This document shows, piece by piece, positions 6,918-15,508 of a stretch of DNA of 26,026 nt; the stretch's first letter is position 1; every line of letters starts with the position of its first letter. A model generated the notes under the pieces. It was not told the DNA's origin. It saw nothing but the letters and a program-made list of their open reading frames with translations, and made no database searches. A program made the translations under genes and the position numbers. This DNA comes from Bacillota bacterium (GTDB lineage Bacteria > Bacillota > Clostridia > Lachnospirales > Lachnospiraceae): the NCBI GenBank assembly GCA_023419655.1, contig JAEZXP010000232.1, positions 1 through 26,026 of the forward strand. Direction: 5' to 3'.

Positions 6918-7271
6918 ATGAAGAAAACAAAATCGGTTAAAAAGAATCAGGAATACAGAACGATATATAGTACCGGAAAGTCATATGCAAATAAAAATCT
7001 GGTTATGTATATGAAGAGAAATAAAACAGAAGAAAACAGGCTCGGAATATCAGTAAGCAAGAAAGTGGGAAACAGTGTAGTCAGACACAGAATAACCCGT
7101 TTAGTAAGAGAAAGCTATCGCCTGAATGAAGATAGTATTTTAAAAGGATTGGACATAGTAGTTGTCGCAAGAGCAGGTGCCAAAGGAAAGAGTTATTTTG
7201 AAATTGAAAATTCTTTATTACACCTTATGAAGTTACATGGTATTTTGGTAAAGCACACGTCTCCCAAATAG
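6918..7271 (+). CDS. rnpA: Ribonuclease P protein component
   Basis: Basic protein of 117 residues that assists the RNase P RNA in removing 5' leaders from pre-tRNAs. The conserved RNR-type motif appears as GNSVVRHRITRLVRESYRLN at about 54-73. The N-terminal KKNQEYRTIYSTGKSYANKN and the strand LGISVSKKVG match the family. An in-frame TAA touches the ATG directly, so the start cannot lie further upstream. The local ribosome site is weak. A 5-codon mini-ORF with the better AGGATT element ends exactly at this start (see findings). The gene is followed after 46 nt by yidD. Confidence 0.95.
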   Translation: MKKTKSVKKNQEYRTIYSTGKSYANKNLVMYMKRNKTEENRLGISVSKKVGNSVVRHRITRLVRESYRLNEDSILKGLDIVVVARAGAKGKSYFEIENSLLHLMKLHGILVKHTSPK

Positions 7272-7317
7272 CAGTCAAAAAATCAGCTGTGTTCGGGATT
7301 TAAAGAAGGAATAAAAA

Positions 7318-7533
7318 TTGTTTAAGAGAATTCTTATATATATAATAAGTCTTTATCAGAAGTATATATCGCCTCTTAAAAGAAGATCTAGTTGTATTTA
7401 TTATCCTACATGCTCTTCCTATGCAATAGAAGCATTGAAAAAGTATGGAGCCATAAAAGGAATGTATCTGGCAACTAGGCGTATTTTAAGATGTCATCCT
7501 TTTCATAAGGGAGGATATGATCCGGTGCCTTAA
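7318..7533 (+). CDS. yidD: Membrane protein insertion efficiency factor YidD
   Basis: Protein of 71 residues. Typical marks are ISLYQKYISPLKRRSSCIYYPTCSSYA, with three conserved cysteines in the centre, and the end RRILRCHPFHKGGYDPVP. It is a small amphipathic membrane-associated factor thought to help YidC-dependent insertion. The start is a TTG with AAGAAGGA 7 nt upstream; no ATG is available at the expected N-terminus. It lies between rnpA and yidC as in most bacteria, 50 nt before yidC. Confidence 0.94.
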   Translation: MFKRILIYIISLYQKYISPLKRRSSCIYYPTCSSYAIEALKKYGAIKGMYLATRRILRCHPFHKGGYDPVP

Positions 7534-7583
7534 ATAAAAGCTGGATAAGCTACATTATCAGTAGTCCTAAGGAGGATTTAAAA

Positions 7584-8777
7584 TTGGAGGTTATATTTTT
7601 ATTTGGTAATATATTAAACCCGATTGCCAGCCTTTTAGGTTTAATAATGAATGGAATTTATGAATTTTTCAATTGGTTCGGAATACAAAATATAGCATTA
7701 TGTATTTTTGTATTTACATTTATCGTGAAGATGCTGATGTTTCCCTTAACGATTAAGCAGCAGAGGTTTTCCAGGCTTCAGGCCAGAATTACACCGGAAG
7801 TACAGAAAATTCAGGAAAAATATAAGGGTAAAAAAGACGAAGCATCCATGAGAAAGCAACAGGCGGAAACTCAGGCCGTTTATCAGAGATACGGGGCAAG
7901 TCCGACTTCCGGATGTCTGCCTATGCTGATAACATTGCCTATCATGTTTGCATTGTATAGAGTAATTAATAATATTCCTGATTTTGTTAACCTTGTAAGA
8001 GAACCATATAATGCAGTAGCCACAGCGATACAGGCACAAGGTGTGGAAGTATTATCCGATATTGCAACAAATTTTGATAAGCTGGATTTATCCTCTCTGG
8101 ATAATATTATTAAATCACTGGCTATATTTAATACATCCCAGTGGCATTCATTATTAAATGCAGGCCTTTCACAGACTGCCGATACAGCTATTCACAGCAT
8201 TATGAGCGTAAATAATTTCTTCGGTTTGAGCATTACAAATACACCAAGCTGGCGGTCAATATCCATTATAATCCCCTTATTGTCTATGGGATTACAATTT
8301 GTTCAGAGTAAGCAGCTGAATGTTAAGACAGATAAAAAGAATGATGCACCCAATCCCATGGCTTCAATGAATGTTGTTATGCCGATTATGTCCGGATTTT
8401 TCTGTTTGATGCTGCCAATCGGTGTAGGATTATACTGGATTGCGAACAGCTTATTCTCCATCATCCAGCAGTACTTTGTAAACAAGCGTCTGGATAGTAT
8501 GGATATTGAAGAGCTGGTTCAAAAAAGCCAGGAAAAAGCGAATAAAAAATTATATAAAAAGACCACTCAGCCAGGCGGAGCTTCTATTCAAGAATTGGCA
8601 AAGAAGCAGACAAAATCGATTGACAGCGTTTCAGATAGGATGAAGGATTTCAATAATAACGAAAGTATTGATACAGAAAATGATACTGAAAATAAAAATG
8701 GTTCCGGCAATCCTACAAGTATAGCTGAGATAGCGAATCTTCTGAAGAATAGGAATATTGAAAAGGGGGATAAGTAA
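7584..8777 (+). CDS. yidC: Membrane protein insertase YidC/OxaA
   Basis: Insertase of 397 residues that places proteins in the cytoplasmic membrane alone or with SecYEG. It begins at TTG with AAGGAGG 6 nt upstream. An N-terminal hydrophobic helix (about 5-30) is followed by the first core helix NIALCIFVFTFIVKMLMFPL (36-55) and a charged cytoplasmic hairpin (about 57-110). Helix SGCLPMLITLPIMFALYRVI follows, then a long external loop (about 133-215), SIIIPLLSMGLQFVQ, and two more helices. A hydrophilic tail runs from about 310. No lipobox cysteine is seen near the N-terminus, unlike the Bacillus SpoIIIJ/YqjG type. The position usually held by the groove arginine appears to be Lys49. The stop overlaps the jag start by 1 nt. 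Confidence 0.95.
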   Translation: MEVIFLFGNILNPIASLLGLIMNGIYEFFNWFGIQNIALCIFVFTFIVKMLMFPLTIKQQRFSRLQARITPEVQKIQEKYKGKKDEASMRKQQAETQAVYQRYGASPTSGCLPMLITLPIMFALYRVINNIPDFVNLVREPYNAVATAIQAQGVEVLSDIATNFDKLDLSSLDNIIKSLAIFNTSQWHSLLNAGLSQTADTAIHSIMSVNNFFGLSITNTPSWRSISIIIPLLSMGLQFVQSKQLNVKTDKKNDAPNPMASMNVVMPIMSGFFCLMLPIGVGLYWIANSLFSIIQQYFVNKRLDSMDIEELVQKSQEKANKKLYKKTTQPGGASIQELAKKQTKSIDSVSDRMKDFNNNESIDTENDTENKNGSGNPTSIAEIANLLKNRNIEKGDK

Positions 8778-9541
8778 TGGACTGGAGAGAATTTTCTGCG
8801 AAAACGGTAGATGAAGCATTGACGAATGCAATGCTGGAGATGAGTACCACAATTGATAATCTGGAATATGAAGTTATTGAAAAAGAGACATCCGGCTTTT
8901 TAGGAATGTTCAGTAAGCCTGCAAGAATAAAAGTCAGATTAAAGATGAGTCTGGAGAATATCGCAAGAGATTTTCTGGAAAAGATATTCAATGTAATGAA
9001 CATGGAAGCAGAGATAGATATTGCTTATAATGAAGAGAATGAAATGTTAGAAGTTAACGTAAAGGGAGAAGATATGGGTATCTTAATCGGTAAAAGAGGA
9101 CAAACCCTTGATTCCCTTCAATATCTGGTAAGCCTGGTAATAAATAAAAGTTCAGATAACTATATAAAGGTTAAGCTGGATACAGAGAATTATAGAGCAA
9201 GACGCAAGGAAACCCTTGAGAATCTTGCTAAGAATATTGCATACAAGGTAAAGAGAACAAGAAAACCGGTTACCTTAGAGCCTATGAATCCTTATGAAAG
9301 AAGAATTATCCACTCTGCATTGCAAAATGATAAATTTGTAGAGACTTATTCGGAGGGTGATGAGCCGTTCCGTAAGGTTGTTATCAGTACGAAGAGAAAT
9401 ACTGGCAGAGATGCAAAACCTTATAAAAACAACAGAGAATATAATAAGGAATATAATAAGAATTATAGCAGGGATTATAAAAAGGATTACAAAGAGTATA
9501 AGGAAAGCAAAGCAAAGAAAAATTCTGCTGAAAATGCATAG
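8777..9541 (+). CDS. jag: RNA-binding protein Jag/KhpB
   Basis: RNA-binding protein of 254 residues that partners with KhpA in several Firmicutes and affects cell division and envelope synthesis. The Jag_N domain covers about 1-50, including EKETSGFLGMFSKPARIKV. A KH domain follows with MGILIGKRGQTLDSLQYLVSLVIN, where GKRG is the KH loop. An R3H domain has RRIIHSALQND and ends near DEPFRKVVIS. The C-terminal 35 residues form a tyrosine- and lysine-rich low-complexity tail (see findings). The ATG overlaps the last base of the yidC stop, so the two genes are translationally coupled. Confidence 0.95.
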   Translation: MDWREFSAKTVDEALTNAMLEMSTTIDNLEYEVIEKETSGFLGMFSKPARIKVRLKMSLENIARDFLEKIFNVMNMEAEIDIAYNEENEMLEVNVKGEDMGILIGKRGQTLDSLQYLVSLVINKSSDNYIKVKLDTENYRARRKETLENLAKNIAYKVKRTRKPVTLEPMNPYERRIIHSALQNDKFVETYSEGDEPFRKVVISTKRNTGRDAKPYKNNREYNKEYNKNYSRDYKKDYKEYKESKAKKNSAENA

Positions 9542-9697
9542 TTATATGTGAACAGATGAAAAGGGGTGTCTTAAAAGTATGCTTTACTTTAAGGCACCTT
9601 ATCTAATCTATAAAGGGCTATAAATTGTATCCGATACAATATTGAACATTGATATAAGGAACCCTTATAGCTTAAGAAATAGGGAAGGAGGTCTCCC
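9542..9697 (+). promoter_or_regulatory. Structured jag-mnmE intergenic leader
   Basis: Three separate stem elements lie in 156 nt. At 9563-9600 an imperfect stem of about 14 bp (GGTGTCTTAAA...TTTAAGGCACC) may be a weak terminator for the yidC-jag unit, with only TTATCT after it. At 9624-9640 there is a perfect 8-1-8 palindrome, ATTGTATC-C-GATACAAT. At 9653-9669 a 7-bp hairpin TATAAGG/CCTTATA lies 28 nt before the mnmE start. I cannot place a clear promoter. Confidence 0.5.
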
Positions 9698-11089
9698 ATG
9701 AATACGGATACGATTGCTGCCATTGCGACAGGGCTGGGCGGCGGAATCAGTATTATACGGATAAGCGGTAAGGACGCTTTTTATGTTATAGACAGGATAT
9801 ATCAGTCAAAAACCAAAAAGAAGCTTTTATCAAAGGAAGAGAGCCATACGATTCATTATGGAATGATTATGGACGGCAAGGATATAATTGATGAAGTCAT
9901 GGTAACAATTATGAGAGCACCTTCTACTTATACAAGAGAAGATGTAATCGAGATTAACTGCCATGGCGGAGTTGTGGTTACAAAAAGAATCCTTGAGACA
10001 GTATTAAAGCAGGGTATACGTCTGGCAGAGCCGGGCGAATTCACAAAAAGAGCCTTTTTAAATGGTAGAATTGACTTATCCATGGCAGAAGCTGTCTGTG
10101 ATATAATCAATGCTAAGAATGATATTTCCCTTAAAAATTCTATCCATCAGCTAAAAGGAAGAGAATATGAAATTATCCAGGCAATTCGAAGTGCTATATT
10201 AAGGGATATAGCATTTATTGAAGCAGCATTGGATGACCCGGAGCATATCAGTCTGGATGGTTTTTCAGAGGAGCTTCGGGAACATCTTGAGGATTACCGC
10301 GCCCGGATTGATAAGCTGGTAACCAGTGCCAAGAGCGGAAAACTGATAAAGGAAGGGATTAAAACCGTTATACTGGGTAAACCGAATGCAGGTAAGTCTA
10401 CGCTTCTTAACCTTCTGGTGCAGGAGGAAAGAGCAATTGTTACGGATATAGCGGGAACAACCAGAGATACCCTTGAGGAAACGATAAGACTAAATGAAAT
10501 AACCTTAAATCTGATTGATACTGCGGGAATTCGAAGTACAGAGGATATCGTTGAAAGGATAGGCGTGGAAAAAGCCATACGAATAGCAGGTGAAGCGGAC
10601 CTTATAATCTATGTCATCGATTCCTCCACGCCCTTTGATGAAAATGATGAAACCATCCTTTCCCTGGTAAAGGATAAGAAAGCAATCTTATTATTAAATA
10701 AAAGTGATTTGCCTCCGGTCATCACCGTTAAGGATATAAAAGAAAAATCGGAACATCCGGTTATAAACACATCCCTGACAGAGAATACAGGTAATACTAA
10801 TAATATTGGCATAGAAGAGCTGGAGCATTTGATAAAAGATATGTTTTTTAAAGGAGAGATTGCCTTCAATGAAGATATCTTTATAACAAATGAAAGGCAT
10901 ATAGAGGCCTTTACCCAGGCACGGGAGGCCCTTACGATGGTAAATGAAAGCGTCTGCAATGGAATGCCGGAGGATTTTTATTCGATTGACCTTATGACGG
11001 CTTATGAAGTGCTGGGAAGAATCCTTGGCGAAAATGTGGAAGAGGACTTGATTAATATGATATTCCGTGAATTTTGTATGGGAAAATAG
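9698..11089 (+). CDS. mnmE: tRNA modification GTPase MnmE
   Basis: GTPase of 463 residues that works with MnmG to add an aminomethyl-type group to U34 of certain tRNAs. The N-terminal domain (about 1-120) resembles a tetrahydrofolate-binding fold. The central helical domain carries an inserted G domain: G1 GKPNAGKST at 227-235, TTRDT at 254-258, G3 DTAG at 274-277 and G4 NKSD at 334-337. The C-terminal FCMGK is the family motif with the conserved cysteine. GGAAGGAGGT lies just upstream of the ATG. It is followed by mnmG after 45 nt, the usual pairing. Confidence 0.97.
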   Translation: MNTDTIAAIATGLGGGISIIRISGKDAFYVIDRIYQSKTKKKLLSKEESHTIHYGMIMDGKDIIDEVMVTIMRAPSTYTREDVIEINCHGGVVVTKRILETVLKQGIRLAEPGEFTKRAFLNGRIDLSMAEAVCDIINAKNDISLKNSIHQLKGREYEIIQAIRSAILRDIAFIEAALDDPEHISLDGFSEELREHLEDYRARIDKLVTSAKSGKLIKEGIKTVILGKPNAGKSTLLNLLVQEERAIVTDIAGTTRDTLEETIRLNEITLNLIDTAGIRSTEDIVERIGVEKAIRIAGEADLIIYVIDSSTPFDENDETILSLVKDKKAILLLNKSDLPPVITVKDIKEKSEHPVINTSLTENTGNTNNIGIEELEHLIKDMFFKGEIAFNEDIFITNERHIEAFTQAREALTMVNESVCNGMPEDFYSIDLMTAYEVLGRILGENVEEDLINMIFREFCMGK

Positions 11090-11134
11090 GAATCAGGGTA
11101 TAAAAAGATACAATTGGAATTAGAAAGGGTATGA

Positions 11135-13045
11135 ATGATGATGTCATACATATATGAAGAATATGATGTGGCGGTTATAGGAGCAGGACATGCCGGATGT
11201 GAGGCAGCTCTGGCATGTGCAAGACTGTCTTTAAATACAATAATGTTCACGGTGGCAATGGATAGCATCGCCCTGATGCCTTGCAATCCGAATATAGGAG
11301 GAACGTCAAAGGGTCATCTGGTAAGGGAAATCGATGCGCTGGGCGGCGAGATGGGCAAGAATATTGATAAAACTTATATTCAGTCAAGAATGCTGAATCT
11401 GTCGAAAGGCCCGGCAGTACACTCTTTGAGAGCTCAGGCAGATAAGCAGGATTATTCAGGGAATATGAGAAAAGTTCTTGAAAATACAGCGAATCTGACC
11501 TTAAAGCAGGCCGAAATTATAGATATTATAACAGAAGAGAATGCAGTAACCGGTGTTAAGACCTTTTCAGGAGCCATCTATCCATGTAAGGCAGTGATAA
11601 TCTGTACGGGAACCTATCTGAATGCCAGGTGTATCTATGGGGATACCGTGCATATGACCGGACCGAACGGCCTTCAGGCCGCCTTATATCTTACAGAGGC
11701 TCTAAAGAGACTGGGAATAGAGCTGTTCAGATTCAAGACGGGAACACCGGCAAGAATAGATAAAAGGTCAATTGATTTTAGTAAGATGGAGGAACAAAAG
11801 GGAGATGAAAAAGTAGTGCCCTTTTCCTTTGCGAACAAACCGGAGGATATTGTTAAGGAGCAGGTCTCCTGCTGGCTGACCTATACCACGCCTGTAACCC
11901 ATGAGATAATTCGTAAAAATATCGACAGGTCTCCGTTGTATAGCGGCAATATCAAGGGAACCGGAGCCAGATACTGTCCTTCGATTGAAGATAAGGTGGT
12001 AAAATTCCCGGATAAGGAAAGGCATCAGGTATTTATAGAGCCGGAGGGGAACTATACCAGTGAAATGTATATATCGGGAATGTCCAGCTCACTGCCGGAG
12101 GATGTTCAGGTACAGATGTACCGCTCCGTACCCGGTCTTGAGGAAGCAAAGATTGTGCGGAATGCCTATGCCATTGAATATGATTGCATCAATCCTTCGC
12201 AGCTAAAGCCGACTCTGGAGTTTAAAAATATTGAAGGACTGTTCAGCGCAGGCCAGTTTAACGGAAGCTCGGGATATGAAGAGGCGGCAGCGCAGGGACT
12301 GGTGGCAGGAATCAATGCGGCCATGAAGCTTCTTGGGCGGGAACCGGTTATTATAGACCGTTCCCAGGCATATATAGGCGTATTAATTGATGATTTGATT
12401 ACAAAGGAGACGACAGAGCCATATCGTATGATGACATCGAGGGCGGAATACCGTCTGCTTCTCAGACAGGATAATGCAGATTTGAGATTGACAAAGACAG
12501 GCTATCAGGTGGGTCTGATTGACGAGAATCGCTACCGGGCCCTTATAAATAAAGAGGAAAGCATTAAAAAAGAAATTGAACGGCTGAAAAATACGGTTAT
12601 TGGAGCCAGTAAAGAGGTTCAGAAGTGGATGGAAAGCCTTAACAGTGCTTTATTGACGACGGCAACCACGTTGGCAGAGCTTATAAAAAGGCCGGAGCTA
12701 AATTATGAGGTGCTTAAAAGCATTGACCCTGCCAGAGAAAGCCTGCCGGCGGATGTTACCGAGCAGGTCGATATCAATATAAAATATGAAGGATATATCA
12801 TAAGGCAGCAAAGACAGGTTGAGCAGTATAATAAGATGGAGAACAAGAAGATACCGGAGGATTTGGATTATAATGCGGTACCCAGCCTGAGAATTGAGGC
12901 CAGACAGAAGCTTGAAAAATTCAGACCGGTCTCTGTCGGTCAGGCATCCAGAATATCGGGGGTATCACCGGCAGATATATCGGTGCTTGTTGTATACCTT
13001 ATGCAGCACAATGCAAGAAGAACGCAGAATAATACGGAGAAATAG
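11135..13045 (+). CDS. mnmG: tRNA uridine-5-carboxymethylaminomethyl modification enzyme MnmG
   Basis: FAD-dependent partner of MnmE that completes the U34 modification of tRNA. The 636-residue length is typical. The FAD-binding Rossmann motif GAGHAGCE is at 16-23. Conserved blocks include CNPNIGGTSKGHLVREIDALGGEMG, GTPARID, and GYEEAAAQGLVAGINAA. The C-terminal helical domain includes GYIIRQQRQVEQYNKME. Three consecutive ATG codons (11135, 11138, 11141) are available; AAAGGG at 11124-11129 suits the second or third best, so the true start may be 3-6 nt downstream. It lies between mnmE and rsmG as in most Firmicutes. Confidence 0.96.
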   Translation: MMMSYIYEEYDVAVIGAGHAGCEAALACARLSLNTIMFTVAMDSIALMPCNPNIGGTSKGHLVREIDALGGEMGKNIDKTYIQSRMLNLSKGPAVHSLRAQADKQDYSGNMRKVLENTANLTLKQAEIIDIITEENAVTGVKTFSGAIYPCKAVIICTGTYLNARCIYGDTVHMTGPNGLQAALYLTEALKRLGIELFRFKTGTPARIDKRSIDFSKMEEQKGDEKVVPFSFANKPEDIVKEQVSCWLTYTTPVTHEIIRKNIDRSPLYSGNIKGTGARYCPSIEDKVVKFPDKERHQVFIEPEGNYTSEMYISGMSSSLPEDVQVQMYRSVPGLEEAKIVRNAYAIEYDCINPSQLKPTLEFKNIEGLFSAGQFNGSSGYEEAAAQGLVAGINAAMKLLGREPVIIDRSQAYIGVLIDDLITKETTEPYRMMTSRAEYRLLLRQDNADLRLTKTGYQVGLIDENRYRALINKEESIKKEIERLKNTVIGASKEVQKWMESLNSALLTTATTLAELIKRPELNYEVLKSIDPARESLPADVTEQVDINIKYEGYIIRQQRQVEQYNKMENKKIPEDLDYNAVPSLRIEARQKLEKFRPVSVGQASRISGVSPADISVLVVYLMQHNARRTQNNTEK

Positions 13046-13115
13046 GAAAGACGCAAAGGAATACGGCCGTATTGTATAGCAAAAGTGTGTATAAAGAAGG
13101 GAAAAGTATAAGGAT

Positions 13116-13847
13116 ATGGATTATGATGTGAATCAGGGGATTCTTGATTTTAAAAAGGGCCTGGAGGACCTTAATATTGTCCTTGAGGACAATCAGATTC
13201 GTCAATTTATTGGTTACTATGAGCTATTGATAGAGACGAATAAGGTCATGAATTTGACATCCATTACGGATTTTAAAGAGGTCATCAGCAAGCATTTTCT
13301 GGATAGTCTGTCAATTATTAAGGTCTTTAATCCGATAAATAAGATGATTCTTGATATCGGGACCGGTGCGGGGCTTCCCGGCATTCCTCTTAAAATAGCA
13401 TTCCCAAATACATCCTTGGTATTGATGGATTCACTTAATAAGCGTATTAAGTTCTTAGATACAGTGATTGAAAAGCTGGATTTAAAAGATATTAAAGCCA
13501 TTCACGGAAGAGCGGAGGATTATGGAAGGAATCCGTCATACCGTGAAGCTTTCGACATCTGTACTTCAAGAGCAGTGGCAAAGCTTGTCACTCTTTCGGA
13601 ATATGCCCTGCCCTTTGTAAAAAAGAAAGGGAATTTTATTGCTTATAAGGCGGGGGATACACAAGAGGAGATTAAGGAAGCAAAAAGGGCGATTACTCTG
13701 CTGGGAGGGAAGCTGACAGAGGTCAGGGAATTCAATCTTTATAATACGGACATAAGAAGGTCTTTGATTTTGATAGAAAAGGTTGAAAAAACTCCGGATA
13801 AATATCCGAGAATGGCGGGAAAACCTTCAAAAGAACCACTGGCGTAG
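13116..13847 (+). CDS. rsmG: 16S rRNA (guanine-N7) methyltransferase RsmG
   Basis: SAM-dependent methyltransferase of 243 residues that makes m7G in the 530 loop of 16S rRNA. The SAM-binding motif DIGTGAGLPG is at 80-89. VLMDSLNKRIKFLDTV and the SRAVA motif after it are diagnostic. The N-terminal NKVMNLTSITDFKEVISKHFLDSL is the family signature. It follows mnmG by 70 nt. The ribosome site is modest (AAGGAT very close to the ATG). The last 20 residues or so are a proline- and lysine-rich tail with no known role. Confidence 0.96.
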   Translation: MDYDVNQGILDFKKGLEDLNIVLEDNQIRQFIGYYELLIETNKVMNLTSITDFKEVISKHFLDSLSIIKVFNPINKMILDIGTGAGLPGIPLKIAFPNTSLVLMDSLNKRIKFLDTVIEKLDLKDIKAIHGRAEDYGRNPSYREAFDICTSRAVAKLVTLSEYALPFVKKKGNFIAYKAGDTQEEIKEAKRAITLLGGKLTEVREFNLYNTDIRRSLILIEKVEKTPDKYPRMAGKPSKEPLA

Positions 13848-13872
13848 TTGTATGCAGAAATGAGGTGTTGTA

Positions 13873-14364
13873 ATGGTCTCTGCAGAGATATTATCTGATA
13901 AAGAAGGAATCGATAAGGTTAATAAGATATATCAGGATGTATTTAATAAGGAAGATACCGCTGAGGAAGAAACCCTATATAATGTGGATAATAGACAATT
14001 ATATCATGCTCTTGTGTATGAAGGACTTGCAAAGGAAGAACCTGTTGCCGCAGGGCGGCTGGTTATCGATAACGATATGGCCACATTGGACTGGATAGCC
14101 GTAAAGGAGGAGCACAGAAGAAAGCATTATGGCGATATGATTGCCCGAATGCTGGTAGAAAAAGTAAAATCGATATCCTGCTTTGATATCCATATCGATG
14201 TTCCTTCTAATCTGGAAAGAATGTTTCAGAATATAGGATTTTTGCCGGTAGAGGAAAAGCTGTCGGCAAATAACGACACAAATATACAGAAGAACAGGAT
14301 AAAAATGAAATATAATAAGAATCATTTGAATTCCTGTCAAAGAAAACAGAATAATCTTGTTTAG
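13873..14364 (+). CDS. GNAT family N-acetyltransferase
   Basis: Protein of 163 residues with the GNAT layout. A strand AAGRLVIDNDMATLDWIAV leads into the acetyl-CoA loop EEHRRKHYGDMIARML (about 79-95), a variant of the R/Q-x-x-G-x-G/A pattern, followed by helix VEKVKS and strand IHIDVPSNLERMFQNIGF. The substrate cannot be predicted. Homology to the ElaA-like small GNATs is possible. It starts 25 nt after rsmG with GAGGTG upstream, so it is probably the last gene of the mnmE-rsmG unit. The final 25 residues or so are polar and may be disordered. Confidence 0.8.
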   Translation: MVSAEILSDKEGIDKVNKIYQDVFNKEDTAEEETLYNVDNRQLYHALVYEGLAKEEPVAAGRLVIDNDMATLDWIAVKEEHRRKHYGDMIARMLVEKVKSISCFDIHIDVPSNLERMFQNIGFLPVEEKLSANNDTNIQKNRIKMKYNKNHLNSCQRKQNNLV

Positions 14365-14438
14365 TAATAAAATAGGACTTTTAAAATATCAAAAATTATT
14401 ATATTATATTAGTATATAATTAATAAAATCGTTATTTT

Positions 14439-14466
14439 TTGACAATATTTCCACTTTTTCTAATCA
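14439..14466 (+). promoter_or_regulatory. Probable promoter of the two-component operon
   Basis: An exact TTGACA (14439-14444), a 16-nt spacer and a weak TAATCA. It sits in a very AT-rich 121-nt gap and would give a leader of only about 15 nt. Confidence 0.45.
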
Positions 14467-14485
14467 TGAAGGGAATTACCAAAAT

Positions 14486-15508
14486 ATGTATAATCATAAA
14501 GAAGTGAATAAGGCTGACAGCTTGTGCAGGTTTATGCTTACTCTGATAGAGGAGTATGAACACAAATTATCTCAAGTCGTTAATGAGAAGAAGACGTATA
14601 TGAATGAATTGTTGGAAAAAGAAGCTTTTATTCACACCTTAAATCAGACACAAGAAAAGAATGCGAATGTGTTCTCGCCTAACAGCAAGGAATATAATAT
14701 AGAGGAACATAATGCGGAGCTGGAGAAGATACGAAGGAAGATAGATTGTGCAGATATGGAGGAGGAGAAGCTGGATTTCTCGATATTGCATTTGCAGGAG
14801 ATATATGCGACAATTGCCAATCAGGATGCATCTCATATTAATATGAGCCTTAATATATTGGATTTGCAGGAAAAAGACAGGCAGAGAATAGCAAGGGACC
14901 TTCACGATTCAACGGTACAAAACTTAACAAGTCTGATTCATAAATGTCAATTATGCTCACGGCTGGTAGATATGGATTCGGTTCGTACGAAGCTTGAATT
15001 AACCACCATGTCGAATGTTCTAAAGTCAGTTATAAATGAAATCAGAGAAATCATCTATAATCTGAAGCCAATGTCCCTGGATGATTTGGGTCTTATAACC
15101 ACCGTCGAGAAATATGTTGAACAGTTGATGATGGTTAATGATATAAAGATAAAGTTTTCTCATAATAAGGAAAAGGAAGACATACTGCCGGTAATCAATC
15201 TTTCTATTTTTCGTATGATACAGGAAGCATGTAATAATGCCATTAAACATGCCGAAGCAAAACAAATTGATATCGATATTACATATGAAGAGAATGATAT
15301 CAATGTATTAATTAAGGATGATGGAAAAGGGTTTGATGCGATGAACAGGAAGGAACAGGTGACACCGGAGTATTGCGGCTATGGTTTATCAATTATGAAA
15401 GAAAGAGTATACTTATTAGCCGGAACGATTAAGATACAGTCTACGATAAATAAAGGTACCAATATTATAATTACCATACCTATAACGAAGAGTGAAGGGG
15501 AAGAGTGA
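14486..15508 (+). CDS. Cytoplasmic DegS-like sensor histidine kinase
   Basis: Kinase of 340 residues that should phosphorylate the regulator encoded next. No membrane segment or signal peptide is visible, so it acts in the cytoplasm. Residues 1-130 are charged and helical, consistent with a long coiled-coil sensor region. The HisKA_3 H-box is RQRIARDLHDSTVQNL with the phospho-acceptor His140. The ATPase domain has the N box RMIQEACNNAIKH (243-255), G1 DDGKGFD (278-284) and G2 GYGLSIMKER (298-307). The overall plan is that of DegS (soluble, coiled coil, HisKA_3). The signal is unknown. The stop overlaps the regulator start by 1 nt (TGATG). Confidence 0.93.
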   Translation: MYNHKEVNKADSLCRFMLTLIEEYEHKLSQVVNEKKTYMNELLEKEAFIHTLNQTQEKNANVFSPNSKEYNIEEHNAELEKIRRKIDCADMEEEKLDFSILHLQEIYATIANQDASHINMSLNILDLQEKDRQRIARDLHDSTVQNLTSLIHKCQLCSRLVDMDSVRTKLELTTMSNVLKSVINEIREIIYNLKPMSLDDLGLITTVEKYVEQLMMVNDIKIKFSHNKEKEDILPVINLSIFRMIQEACNNAIKHAEAKQIDIDITYEENDINVLIKDDGKGFDAMNRKEQVTPEYCGYGLSIMKERVYLLAGTIKIQSTINKGTNIIITIPITKSEGEE

